NCBI GenBank assembly: GCA_028564675.1
Contig: JAOVVO010000012.1
Location: 186,001-250,000 of the forward strand
Source: Onchocerca lupi
Lineage: Eukaryota > Nematoda > Chromadorea > Rhabditida > Onchocercidae
DNA: 64,000 bases
Reading direction: 5' to 3'
Positions 12,401-27,400 of the stretch are shown piece by piece. How positions within the stretch are numbered: the stretch's first letter is position 1; every line of letters begins with the position of its first letter. Under the pieces are notes generated by a model. That model was not told where the DNA came from. It made no database searches and worked only from the letters and a program-made list of their open reading frames with translations. The position numbers and the translations under genes were made by a program.

Positions 12401-15400
12401 TGTAACGCTTCGTCAAGCTCAGCTCCGGAAACTTCTTCCTTATGCGATGACCAAGCACTATCACCTGTGTTTACGTTTAATTACTTCACGATTTTTTTTT
12501 TTAATTTTTTCACTAATGTCATGGATTTTCTGCTTAATTATTTGCTGTCACAATTGATCAAAATGATCGAAAAGAATCTTTAAGTTAGGAATAATCACAA
12601 CGAACGATTCTCGTGAAATCAGCCTTTAGTATAATTTAGAATCAAAGTGAATATATGTATATGTATGAATATATTTGGAATTTTGAAATATAGATTCATG
12701 ATGTTTACCAGCAGTGTCATCATCTCGTACAATTCTAGACCAAGTTTGGGAATTACGTTGATACTTCCATTTATTTGAAATAGCTACCTAAAAATGATCT
12801 ATTTCTTGATAATCACTCACAAACTTTGAATTATACGAACTTTTTAAGCAGTATGCTATATGATTAGCGAGCTAGTTTCCTTGTTCTAATCACATATGTC
12901 ATTAATTCTCGAATATAAACACAAAGACAGACAAATAACAGAAGATTGTGGACAAAAAACAAACATTCATCTGAAAAAATCAATACTTACTGTATAATAA
13001 CAGAATGCACATGAATGAATAAATGAACAAGTTCGATCGATGATCATTAACAATTTGACAAAAGAGAAAAGTAAAAACAGAGTCAATGTAATAATTGTCA
13101 ATCGTTTTGAGTATTTCAGGAACTTTTTTAACTTTAACATCAACCTGATCATCGTCATCATCATAATTGCTGATTGTCATATCGTCATCAATATCTGTTT
13201 CCAGTGGATTAATATCAAATCGTTCAGGCTGAAATAATAAGCGCATGACTAAAGGAAGAGTTTTGAACTTTCATTTATAGCTTCTCTTCTGTTATGAATT
13301 CATTTATTGATTATTGAAACTCAGATTTTCAAGTCAGTTTTGTATGCTATTATAATTAAACAACAATTAGTTCTTTATACAATAAAAATATTTTATAAAA
13401 TTTTGAAAACCATAGTTCAATCTACAAAACAACTTGATAATCTCAAAATTATCAATCGATGAGACTTTACTGAGACCTGGATCTGCCAGGAAGTGTCATA
13501 AATTATGCAACCTATTCCAGGAAACCTAACAAATATAATAAGAAAATCAAAAACATTACATGTTTCCTAAGTACGACGTTTTCAACTTTCATAATAGCAC
13601 ATCGATTAAGCGCATTGAGACGACGGAACAGTGCTCGCAACGAATCATCGTCCAAAAATTCGTGATCTCGTTGTACCGAACGAATATCTATTGGAAAGCG
13701 ATGTTCTGCAATTTGAAATTTTTTCAATTCCTTGCAAAATTCAGCTATTAAATTTAAAATGCTTATTCTACTGCAATTCCATATATTCCGCAACTTTGTA
13801 CTTTGTACAAATGGAATGTAAACGGACCAAATTCTTATAGAATGAATTCAATAATTTCGCAAAAACTTTTCAATTCTTCATAATTTAGTTTCTCCGGTTT
13901 TTCAAGAAAAAAATTAAACTTATTTATTTTCAATATGAAAAATGTATTTATACCTTCATAAAGTCGAGCATATTGCGGAAAGCCGGCATCACGCAACCAA
14001 CGAACACATTCAATTGCTTCTTCTTCTGAAAATTATTTCAAACTTGAACAGACGGATCATGGATGCAAATTCCTATTATATGTATATTCTAAAGGGAAAA
14101 AATTAAATAAGATCGAAATATTATATTAAAGAAAAAAAAAGCATTTCTTGGGGATTTGCAAAACATTTAGTGAATTTGAGAAGTGATTTGAAATAATTTA
14201 AAAATTAGGAGTAATTTTATGATGATAAAAATTTTAAAATTTCAAGTTTGCAAATATCTTCCACTACCTTTCCACCAGTCTCAAAAAAGCGAGATGAATT
14301 AAGATAAAGACAAAATCAGAAAATCAACTTGACAAGAATCATCGACATCTTAATGAAACTACAAATGATTTTTTTAATAATATGCTTAAATTTACTTAAA
14401 ACAAAGCAGAAGATGAGACAATCATATGAAGGAATAAAAAAGTGAAGCTGTTGGAAAAGTTAAAAGTACAACTTTCTTAATCATTATTTCGGATCCTAAC
14501 AAAAAACATCTTTGCTTTTTTTTATTATGAAGCAAATAGAACACAGAGAAATGCATAATAAAATTATTCTATTTCTAACAAATCTTCAAAAGATGTCCTA
14601 TAAGCGAAGCTTAGAAATCAAATGTTTACTTTTGTTACAGTCTTGCTTAGAATTTCAAATTATTTCTAGTATTTAACGGCAAAAAATGTTCAATTCCGCA
14701 GCAGTTTTTCCAAGATTGTTAGTTTTTCCTAATGATGAAATTGTCTGTGTCAATTATCAAAAAAAAAAAAAAAAACATTACGTTAAAACATTTTCAACAA
14801 GCATAAAGCATAATTTTCACTTAAATTTATGATAAGAATATAAAATTAATGCATTTTAATAGTAGGTAATCGAAGAATTAAACTAAAAGACAAGTTAATT
14901 AGATCAAACTCAAGTATCTCAAAAATGCAGAATTTATTACTGATAGGAAAAAATGAGCATAATTTTATAAATATTAAAGAAATTAATAACTTAATATTCC
15001 TGGAATAGTTAAAATGTTAAAGTGAAGGAAGAAGAATAATGGCTGAAAGGAGCCGTAAAACCAGAAAAGTGGCATTTCAAAGATTGAAATAGAACTGAAA
15101 GAGTTGGTTCACAAAGAGGAAATCAACTGAAACATGAATTCAACTACTCGTATCTCACATATAGTTTGATAAAGAAAGAAATGTGTTGAAAAGATTTATT
15201 GAGACGTATCAAACTTGCACCGCAAATATCTGCGTAAATGTCTCACTTGCGAAACTCGTTGTTACCTGAGAGATGGATACCGACCAGAAATTTGTGTAAA
15301 ATGATGATCAAACGTTGCTTGAAAATTTTAATTCAACCATCTGATGTAAAATATATGGTGACATTCGGAGATACGTAAAGAAAAAAATAATCAAAAATTA

Positions 15401-18400
15401 GAAAGTAACTTTCAATTTCATTTAAAAATACAACATGATCAAATATTGCTCAGAATAATTCATTATTGTAGCCTAAAAATACAAGATATATCGTTTTTTG
15501 TAAAACTATTTAAAATTAATTATAATAAATAATTTTAATACAAAATTTAACTCCTGGATACCTCATTGTAATTTAAGAGAAATGATAATTGTAAGGTGGA
15601 AGAGATGTTATGTAAATCTAAAACAAGCTAAAAAGACATTATTATCAGGAAATATAAAATTTATCAAAACCTACATTAACGACGCACGGATTAAACGGAA
15701 TGTCAAAATCTTGAATTTCCGCAGGAACTGATAATGAATAGGAAATGACACTATCATTGAAAATAGGTTGAGTTGAATGACTGTAGTATTCTGATAATTT
15801 TAATGAATAAAATAAATTCTGTGGTAGAAAAAGAAAAAGTTAAAAAAATATTGGCATGTGATATAAAATTTTCTACTGTCCATCAGATGTAAAACATTTT
15901 CAAACCTTAGAAGAGATTAATTTTAATGAATTTTTCTAAACAGAAATTTGAAATCGTAATTTTTATTTACATTGATTCTCGATAAAAAACACTAGCAATT
16001 GCACATCACTTATGTCACCTTTATTATCTGTAAATAGGGATAAAGAATTCCATCAAATTTATCAAAGAATTATAAAACTTATGATTATTTTTGAAAAAAA
16101 TCATTCAATTTAGTAGATAAATTCCTACAACAGAGATCTACAATATACTCCAATTTTTAAGTTAAAAGTGGAATGGCGTTATATGCAATTGTATCTCTTA
16201 AATGTAGGCGTGTTTATTGGAAAAAAAAAAAAATCTTAAAATTTTAAATATTTGCATTGTGAATCATTTTTTTTACGCAGTAATATAGCACTAGATAGTC
16301 GAAAATCTCATCATAAATCTTTCATATTCTATTTATTAAAAAAATAAGAAAAATGTCTTCAAGAAATCCGAATGATTCAGGTGATTCAGGAAAGATGATT
16401 CAGGAAATCGGATTGAGTTGTAGTCATTTTTCGGCCTTCTACTTTTTATTCAGCCATTTTTTTTTTTAGCTTTTTTATTTTTGTTCTATTACAAATAATC
16501 TTATCAAAATCATAGTATCTTCCCAATAAATTTCTTTAACAGTAGAATTTAAAAATGAAAGAATAAAGTGGACAATTTTCATTCTTACTAAGAGATTTTT
16601 CAAAGTTAAAAGCTGAAAGACATTAATTCTATAATTCTACAGTAACATTCTCGTATTGTTCTAAGTTTATGAAATAATTTCTTATTGTTTCTCTCTACAA
16701 TCGATTCTCGAGAAATTAGGGAAACTATGGATTCTACACAAACTTATAAAGTTTTATAAAGCGGAAAAATAATATTGGAGCAAAAATACGATGATGCATA
16801 AATTTGGGAAGCGCATGCTAACCTAGATAATCTTATCTGATAAGCATCTACACCTGAATTTCCAGCGGATATTACAAGTCTTAACCTGGAATTGCTCAAG
16901 TTCAAGTCAAGTTCTACATATTAGGTTAAAATTGAGACAAACTGCTTTTTGAGAAGAATGAAGCTAAATTTGAAGGAATGCCAACGACGGTAGAACAGCA
17001 GCTGTTTTGGATGATAGCATTTGCAAGAAGCAAATGTAGCTTGGTTGAAGAGTTTGCCGAAAGAATAAAAAATCAACTTATAACTGAAAGATAATGGTAC
17101 GGAAAGAGAGAGAGAGAGAAAGGAAGCATCTGCTTCCAATTAAACTTTTATTTACTAGAAGTTCCATTTTATGTATTCCAATTCCAATATTTTGTACAAA
17201 AAAATTCTGCCCTAAATTGCACCGATGGTACACAGATGGAAATGAAAGCAATCGTTTACATCCATCCGACATTCCGATAAAATACAGAACGATTCCTAAA
17301 TGTTTCCTGAAATCATGCTTTTGGACAGAAATAAGCAAGCATATGTGTGTTATCGTTGTTCATTTACCGGAAATTAATTACAAAGAGAATAAGAATAGTA
17401 GAGTGTAAAAAATATAAAATTAATTAGTAGAAAATGAAATTTGAAAGAAAACATTTTCACGAAACAGGAAAAATGCTAGAATTCGAAAACTGCAAAAAAG
17501 AAAGAACAAAGATTACTCCAACACAATGATGCATGAAAAAATTAATTAAAAGTTTTGCGGAATCTTCGCAACTACAACTAGCAAAAATGCCGTAAGATCA
17601 AAAGTTAATTCACATATTTTTCAAACCTCTTAATTTGACTACTCATTATTTGGCAAATTAAAAAAAAAAAAGTACACTGAAATTTTAAAATTTGATTTCA
17701 TTATTGAATTAAGAGAGGACAGACAGAGTGGTTTAGTTTCTTTTGCTGACACAAATTTTTGAAAAAAGTTGAAGAACTATTAGTAAAACTGGATAAAATA
17801 CCACGGTTAATTACACAACTGCAAATTTAGTATCTTCCGAAAAATGGTATCGATTCGATAAATTTTTCAAAAAATTTAATTACACTGAAATACTTACCAA
17901 CTTTTTGCTTTTTCTGAGCATATAACTCATCGCTCGTCTGAAAATAAAAATATAGAATTTAACTTCAGAAGTCTAGTTTTTCAAAATAGATAACATCATA
18001 ATCAAGATATAATTCTTGTCGATAATTTCTAATAATTCTCTTCAAACACACAACATTTCAGTAAACTTAATAATCATTGAAATCTTATTTAGAAAAAAAA
18101 AGTCTTAATTACTATTAATCGGACCTGTTCAGTAAAATTGACATCTAACTCTTCACAACTTTCCGCTCGTCCCGGAACACGTCCAGTACTAAAAGCGAAC
18201 AAATCAGATGCTAGTACCATCGATAAGGTTTGCTTTTCGGTGCTCAAACGAGGAGAAGGTGGTGGTGGCGAACGAACTTTCCTGTCGTTCGTATCCACTT
18301 CAAACGGTGAATCTATCACTATCTATAAAAACACTTATTTATTAATTTGATTAATTAATTTTTAGCAGATACAGCTCCTGAGTCATTACTTGATCAATCA

Positions 18401-21400
18401 GCTATTGATTCATTAGTTACCTGATCCATTTGAGACCTGTTCTTGTTAACATTTGGCTCTTGCTTCCTATATCTATCCTTCTCATGCAAACTGATTGTAG
18501 TTGGCGTTATCGGGGAACTTTCGCTATCAGCCAAGCCAGAGCTGGTACTAATATCACGCTGAGATACAGTACTACCATTTGGTGACACTGAATTGTCGAT
18601 AGTTTTTGGGCTTTTTGAGGATGAGATGGCATCATGATTCAATTCGGTCGATGATGGTGTTGAATCTGTTGTCAATTAAATTACTGAATAAAGTTAATAG
18701 TTTAAACTTTCAATAAAAATAAACGTTTGAGTGTCACGAGGATAAGTGAATAATTTGAGATTTCGGTGAGTGAAACACTTTAAATTTTATTAATATTCCA
18801 ATTTAAGATTAAAAATATGATAGAAGGTTTATAGTAAATAAACATTTCGAGAAGATCTATGGCTACAGACAACGACACTCGGGAACGCTCTAGTTGAATA
18901 TGGCATTTTCGTCATCATAATTTAATTTTCTCTGTCCAAATTAACTTATTTACTTATTTTTGAAAATCGATTTCTCCAAATTAACAAAGCCAAAGCATAA
19001 GACAATAAGATTTCAAGTTTTTGTACACACCAACTTTGCAAGAAGTAACTGTCGAATAAGCTTAAATTTTACTCGCAATTGCAGAAAATAATTCGATGCA
19101 AATTTTAAATTAACAAACCATTGCTATCTTTTCGGGATAGTTCATGTGAAGCAGTAGCAGTATGATTGGTAGCAACTGCAGCTGCATTGGCATTTCCTAA
19201 TAGCGATGCTTGCAGTGCTGCAGTTTGCTTAATTGCATGAGGAACATTGTCATATATGCTACCGTTCATAGAACCTTGTGCAGAATGTTTTGGAATGTAC
19301 GTGGTTTGAGCAACCAGGCCATGGGTACCATTACCATTAGACGTGAATGACGTAAAACGTCGGAAGAATTCTGCAAATTTGCGCCGATTTTTATTTCGTT
19401 CAAAAATCTAGCAATATATTATAGCTTGCTTTCTGCAAGAGTGGCTGTGTCATGCGGCTAAGACTTACTGCCTGCATGTCTCAGAAAAATGTCAGCTTAG
19501 TAAAGAATGACATTTCCACTCTTCCTGTCTAAACTTTTCACTTTATTTCAATTCTCACTTAAATTTCTCTAAACTTTTTATTAAATTTTTAAAAGATTTA
19601 AAGTTCAAGATTGCTTCAAAAGTTCAAAAGCTTGAAAAATAGGCGGAAGTGTGACATTTTCTGCTAATTAAAAAAAGTCAGAAAGAGTTCCCTAAAACAT
19701 TACAAACACTGAACTTGAAAAATGAAGAACCGAAGTATTAAAATACGCTTGAAGGTTCATGCTGTATTGTTGAGAACCAAATCGATAAGTTTAGAAATTA
19801 GTTTAATGAAAAAATTTATTTAAGATTTGATGAAATATAGAAAAAAAAGATAATAATAATTGAATATATTGTTGGCTTACCGAAAAGAAAAAGATTTTTT
19901 CAAAAATCGTTGAGAAAGAATTAATTTGTTAGAGCATTAAAGAATGGGAAGCTTTATGATAAGTAAAGATAATCAATTTCTTCTTTTTTTTTTTATTAAT
20001 TTATCCGAAAATGTCTGGCAAAGATAATGCAATATTTTTAATAATGCAATAAGAAATCCGTGAAAAGTATAGGATGCGATGCTTACTTTTCAATTATTTG
20101 AATCCGAATTCGAAGAACGATAATGAGTCATCCATTTCCTACTATTCTAATTGGAAATTTAAAATCAGACATATATTGAATTTAAGATTTAAAATAATTT
20201 ATTAAATTGAGTGGAAAAATGTAAAGGAATATTAACCTCGAAGATTTTGTATTAACTGAATCATCAAGAGGAAGTTGTCGAGAAAAATGAGCCTGATATG
20301 ATGATAAACCAACGATCAGGAAACAGTAACAACTTTTATAAACATATCAGCGAGTGCTGATGCTGTTTCTGTTGCTTATGATTACAATACAAAACGATTG
20401 CTTAAAATATTATAGACAAGTTTTTTTAATTAATTAAATGCGTGGGAGGGGAGAGAGGTGGCAATGTTAACTTCTCTATGAAACAGCATTAGCAGTCTCT
20501 AGCTAGAAAGAATATTTTAGAAATATTAGTCTGAATGTTACAATGCCAAGTGGATGGATGGGTTGAGTTAGCAACCACAAAAGTTCGATTTTGAATTTAA
20601 AAAATTGGCCAAAAAAAAAAGGAACAAAGTGAGAATTTGCCAGAACATAGCTATTTTGAAACTTTGCAAGCATAATTTATTACTGTAATGAAGTCTCTAT
20701 GCCAAAAATTAGGGAAAGTTGAAATACTACAATTTGTAGTCGAAATTATTAAACCTTTAGTAGATATATAATGCCTAAAAAGTTGATCTGACCAATTTTA
20801 CAAAAATTTCAGGCATGATTTGTTCTCGGTAACATCAAAAGATTTCTGCCAGTTCTCCCAAGTTCAGCCATATATTACAAGTCATCAAATATTTTCATTT
20901 GTTGTTTTCGCTGTAGTTTCGAGTCTTATGATAGCTATCATAAAAGCATTATAGAGAAGTATTTTTGATGGAATTTTGAAAAAACATTTTCATTTCAGTT
21001 TTCTTGCTATTCTGTATGAGTAAATTTGGATCGTACTAAAAAGACTCGATTGATGCAATCATTACATCAATCGATCATCATCTGTTGTCAATGAACGAGT
21101 GATTCGATACCGACTGTGAATCATCCTCATGTCATGTCATCTATTTTAGTCTCAGTTCATCTGATATGAATGATTAATCGTTCGCAAAATGGAACAGAAA
21201 TAAAAACAAAAGGATGAGGAAGAAGTAAAAGAAATGAAAATTTGTCATTGCTTCGGTATTTTTAAAAATTTGAATGGAAATTTCTTTTTCTTTTTACAAA
21301 TGTAAAAGTCAGTCCAGAAATTTTCCATTTCGAAACTGGATGAAAATATCTGAGAATATGACTCATTATGGCTTTATTAGGAAAAATGCATAGAAGGAAA

Positions 21401-24400
21401 CTAAGCAGCAGTATTGTAAGAAGATTTGCAAAATTTTATTCTTAATTACGAATATACCTCATTCTACATTTATACATTTCTGTGCTTTCTACCTTCATAA
21501 TATTATGAATACCAAATAGGCCTACGTGAAAATTCCGTGATTTGAAGTAAAATAGGCGTCAAGAAGTAGCCCAACGTGAACAAGCCTTTTTTAGACTTTG
21601 CCTAAAATAATTATAAATACTGCATAAGCGAACCATGCTGATTATTCGTCGATGACATCCTATTTTTAAAAATATCAGGCGGAATTTCGCGTGATAAAAC
21701 TGGTTCATTATTTCGAATATCGCTCGCAACCTATAAAAATAAAAAAAAATTTGATAACAACTTAAATGCATCGAATTGAAATTTGAAAACTGTCACTCAT
21801 CAATGTCAAATTTCGGAAAAATTAAAATTTGGATAATAATTAGCAGATCAATTAACATTTTAACATTTCTCCTGAAAAAGCTGCTTTATACCTTTGTAAA
21901 ATTTTCACTGGTGAGAGGATAATGTAATTCTCGATTTGATACCATATCCAGACCGCCAGCATATTCCAACAATATTGCTATACTATTGTCAATATCTTCC
22001 GATGATCTGCAAGAATGACAATTTCAATAATATCTTATAACTTCAAGTGAGAAATCAATTGTTTCCAAAGTTAGGAAAGTAATTTAGTAAAGAATCTCAT
22101 ATTTTCAGCTTTTTTGGATAAATTTGCAAGCTTTTAGTAAACAAAATGCTTAATTATTCATTTTTTTCAATTTTTGTTGTAACAGAAAACATACTGTATC
22201 TTTCTTTCGTCGAACAAACTACCACGTGTTTCTGAACTTTTGCGTAACATTCCTTGAACTTCCTTATCAGGAGTATGAGATTCTACCTGTATTAAAATAT
22301 CGTCAAACTGAAGGTGATAGAATTACTTACTTATTTCCCTCCAGACTTTATTGAATTTTAATGATAGTATTTTTATTTCAATGTAAAACTGAACTACAAT
22401 TTATCCATCTTTAGAATTATTAGAAAATGAAGAGCTTAAATTGGACGCAAAATCAGTGAAGCACTTACAGTTCTATTCAATGAGGAATATTCAGGATCTC
22501 CAGGAGTTCCCGGAGATTCCGTTGAAGTAATGATAAGTTCCTCACTGCACTGATCCTCAAGAGATGATTCGTTGATCCAATCGAAGGAACTTGACCTGGA
22601 CAATGAATATGGACTTGTCTGAGTACCAGTATCCTAAAAAATTTATTCTCTTTTGAAAGAGCAGTAAGTTGAACACGAATCTCTGTTTTCTATTCATCAT
22701 TTGCAAGTATTCGAAAATATATAAACTTTCGAATTTTGAAAAGCAGAAGTGGCCAATAAAAAATTAACAAAAAAATTAGGTAACTTGAGAGCAAAATTAC
22801 TTTTTGTTTTGTTTCCATTTATTTTTGTCAATGTTTCTGGAAAATAAAAGATCAACTGTTTTGCACTTCATATTCAATCTTTAAACATGCAAATTTTTTA
22901 AAGAAGCTCGTCTTTTATAACAATTAATGCTTGAAAAGCCTTTGAATATAAATTGTGTTACCAAAAAGAAAAGTAATTTTAATTTTAATTATCAAAATGT
23001 GATGAGTTATTTCATAAGCATAAATCAGTATGACTGTTGAAGGATTGAAATCACTAATAGAAATAATTTTTGGATGAATTAAACAGAAAAAAAATCTTAA
23101 AATATGTTACGAATAACTTATACACTTACGTGCGTGTTCAATGCAATCTGTATAACTATCTATATACATATGTGAAGCAAATATGACTTCATGAGAGCCT
23201 AGTGAGCCTAGGCTTACTAGTGAGCCTATTAAGAGTTCAAAGTGCAAAAATTGAACTGCAAACGTTGGAAAACTCATTAGGGTGAAAGTAAAAAAGAGTT
23301 GCAAACATATAGCTAAGTTTGAAGTAAACTCAATAATTCATTAATTGTGATTGCGACAGAGTAATGCATTGTGCTTTATCTTAATTTAAAATTGATTTGG
23401 TGATGTATACAATTAGCATGGCGCTAACTTCAAGCATTACTGTATTCCAATTTTTCGGTTAAATTAAAAGTTTGAATTTAAATTAATCAATTGATCCTTT
23501 CCTGTTGCCTTGTTTGAAGCAGTAAAAAAGAAGACTTGTCGCAAACTTATTTATGCGTGAATAATTAGCAAATAAATAAACGAATAAGCAAACAAACTAA
23601 ATAAATATGCATAACATGCTGACGAAAATCGACAAGGACAAACAAAGAAAAACGAAATTGGTGCCAAATTAAAATTATTCATATATTTAATTTTCGGAGA
23701 AATAGCTTATCTTATCAGGTTTGATTTTAGAACGGTTCAGTTTTTATTTTACTTGAATATTGCAATTACAACTCTATTAAAATAACATGTAATTTAAAAA
23801 AATTATATGCATATCTCATCTGAATTCGAAATGGATGGATAAAATTATTTTCTTCTGCATATTTCAAAAATAAACAAAAAAAAATGTACTTGTAAAATAA
23901 ATAAATAACAAATGTACTTACTAAATAAATAAATAAGTGGACAAACAACATTGATGCAGTTAAAAATGAAAAAAAAAAAAAAAAGTAAAATAAAAAAATA
24001 CGAACAAATCGAAAACTTATGGCAGTTTGTCAAAACAAGAAAATTATTCAGAAAACAGCGACTTTGAAACATTAAATTTGTTTTAATTCCAAAAACAGCG
24101 AGAGTTTTTTCTTCTCTTAAATTACTCCTCACCAGCTTTCTTTTCAAGCAACAAGCACTATGTCATTTCCTTTCTTAACTTTTAATCTAGACTCTAAGTG
24201 ATAATGAAAAATTGCTAAAAATGTGAACGATGATAGAGTACCTGTTGTTCAGAAGTAATAGTGGCGGTAGCAGTTGTTGATGGTTGTTTTGGTTGAAACT
24301 TCTTCCTACTCAGATTCAACGACTTCGGTTTATCTGGTGCCTGAAAACGTGTTTCCTCGGCTGCTCGTATCAATGACGCAACGATTCCGTGAACCGATTT

Positions 24401-27400
24401 ACCACTTCCGTCAACATCTCCACTTAAATCCCTATTTATAACTGTTGTTGTTGTAGCTGAAGTTGCTGTCTTATCAACAGGTTGAACAGTTGTTGTCGTC
24501 GAATTTGGAGTGGTGGTGGTGCTGTTCAGTTCCGTGGTACCATCAACGACATCACCAAATGTTTCCAACTTTTGCGCACGACATTCAGCCTAAAAATTAA
24601 TCGAATTTAATGAAAATTTTAAGCAATTACTTCTTTCCATTAAAAAAGATCCTTAAAAATATAAAGCTCAACGATGTCTACTTTTATAAAAGGAAGGATT
24701 CATAGCATTTTTCATTTTAATGTATTTTTATTATTGAGAATTGACACTAAAATCATTAAGGTGGAAAATTAACTAATAAATCAAATCTCCTTTAATCAAT
24801 AAGAAATATCGGAAATAATATATTTTATATTGTAGGATCCTTAAATTCATATTTTCTAAATCAAAACTGTGATCAAGAAAATTAAAAAATCTGGATTATA
24901 AAGATTTATGGTCAATTGCAGTATACGTTAGTTAAAAAATAGAAAAAAGTTAAAAAAAGATAAGGAGTCAGAAAATGTGATGTGATGAGCGAAAAGTTAA
25001 TAATTCAATAAACAATAAAACAATATTAAAATAAACAAATGTCAGTGAACAGAAATTAATTAATTGATGAGTGATGGATGATAATAAAGGATGAGTGAAG
25101 GATGATAATATTTTCAATTACAGCAATGAGGGAGAAATCGATGAATATAAACAAATCTGACCAAATGATAAGAATTGATCTGTATCAGAAAGATAAAAAA
25201 TTTTTAACTAGTGAATACACTGAAATAGATATTTCTTCCTTGCCATCCTTTAAACTTGAAAAATGAATCAGTAAGCAGCTCATTTTACACTTTAAGCTAT
25301 TAAAAACGATTCGAAGAGGAAAGGAAGAAGGAAAATGAAACTGAAGAATTCACAGATTTCAATTCTCAGAAAATGCATGAAAATATTTATATCTTTTTAC
25401 AAATATCCACCATTCATGTCAAAGTTTCATGTCCATGCCTTATTCTACCTAATTTCGAGAAAAATTATTGGTACTATCCTACGTACCAAACGTTCTCATA
25501 ATGGTTAACATACAGTATGACGTTTCATCCCATGCAATTTTAATGATACTATCCTTTGTACCACAAAAAGTAATATACGGTATGTCAGAGAAAGAACACT
25601 GAATCTGTATATAGTTGTTAAAAATTAAGGAAATGTTACGATAATCTCTATCGTAATCTCCATCATCCTTGTGTAATTATGATTATTTATGCTGTGATAG
25701 TTGTAATAGCAGCAATGGTACCATTGATGGTGTTGATGATGATGATGAGGATGAGAATGTACCAGTTACCGTGAACATCATCTTTAGCCAATCACTTAAA
25801 ACAGTTGATCTTCTCCGCTTACTATTCTGATAAGTTGTTTTTGTTATCAATATCAACTTCTTTGTTTCAAGTTCATTAGCCTTGTTCACTGTAAAACTAC
25901 ATCTCAAATACTTCATGCAATGCTTTAGCATACGCGATAATAACATAAAGTGTACGCATGATAATAAAAAGAAAAAAAAAATGAAAACGATAGATGTTAT
26001 GATCGTAATATTCAACAAAAGGTTAAAGGTCAAGCGTATAATAAATAATAGCATAAAACTGAAGACAATAAAAGAATCATCTAAAATTCTGAAACAGTCG
26101 AATTCTCTAATTTTCTTTTCATAGTGGGATCTTTGATATAACAATTAATTTTCTAGCAGATCGTTTATAAAGGAACTATTGCAAAAACTTTCACTACTCA
26201 TGTTTTTTTGATTTTTATCGAAAAGAATAAATTTATTGGCAAATTTTTATTTTAGTAAGAAAGAAGAAATGTTTATTATAAATTCACTGTGAAAAAAAGT
26301 TGCAAAAAAAGGAGTAAATGCATCTTCTTCAATAGAACAGAATCTTATTGAAAATTAATCGAATTATCGATTCACATAAAATGAGTGAAGAAGCGAACAG
26401 GAAAAAGAAAATTGGAATCAAATAATAATAAAAAAATACTTTCGGATTCATTATTTAAGTAATTTTCTCTCCCCCTTTGATGATGGATAATGGATTAGTG
26501 ATATGTTTGGATAATTAATTTGCAAAATGAACACAGCAATGATGATAAAGTGGAGAAAAACCCGACGACTACTTTGATTTAACTGAAATTTCTCTAATTA
26601 AATGAGTTTAAATATATATGCTTCAAAGATATGTTAATTACTATATAAAACATGCACATATAAGATTAAATTCTATTTGAAATGAATAACTAATTACTGT
26701 AAATGGTGCTAAATTCAACAATCTTAACAGAAACTACAATTTCAAATCTAAAATATTTACTCCTTCCTATCGAGCATCAAGTCTTCCACATCACTTCCAC
26801 TGATGGTAATTTATCACTTGAAAGCAAAAATGAAATATATTTCCTTGGGAAACAAAAGAATATCGCCCGCTGCCGATGAGCTCATCATTTTTTGAATGTT
26901 AAATTTGAAACTTAGGGACGGTTGAGAGGAGTGATAGGAGAGGGCAATCAGCTTGGCTCAAGTGGAATAATAATCAGTTTACGGGCAACAAATATGCTTG
27001 AGTGAATGTACTCAAATGGATTAATACTGGTGATGATAGACTGCCATGCTATCTATCGACAACAGGAGTTTGGTTGCGAAGAGTTGCAGTAGAAATTACG
27101 ACAATCATCGTCCTATCACCCGTGTAATGCACTCCACTTGACCCCTGCCGATCTATATCACATACAACCGCTGCACATTCGGGTAATTCTGCTCATTAAT
27201 TAGGATTTAACCAATTAAACTTCTCATCAAGAAAAGAGCATAAGAGAGGAGGAAGGTGAGCAAAGAGATGAGAAAAATTCAGCCAACAAAAACAGGTTTT
27301 CTACAATTCAAATAATATTTCGATGAATCACGATGCTGATTGTTTATATCTTATCGGTTTTGTAAATAAGAAAGCTGATCTTTCTAACCTTTCTATCTAT

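Noticed and set aside
12210..12464. 84-codon minus-strand frame with a hydrophobic stretch
   Set aside because: The gei-1 exon 12464-12263 uses another frame of the same strand, which fits splice phases and gives a soluble linker sequence; the hydrophobic reading is a shadow.
23180..23230. Palindromic CTAGTGAGCCTAGGCTTACTAG cluster
   Set aside because: Short and imperfect; no sign of an element or operator around it.
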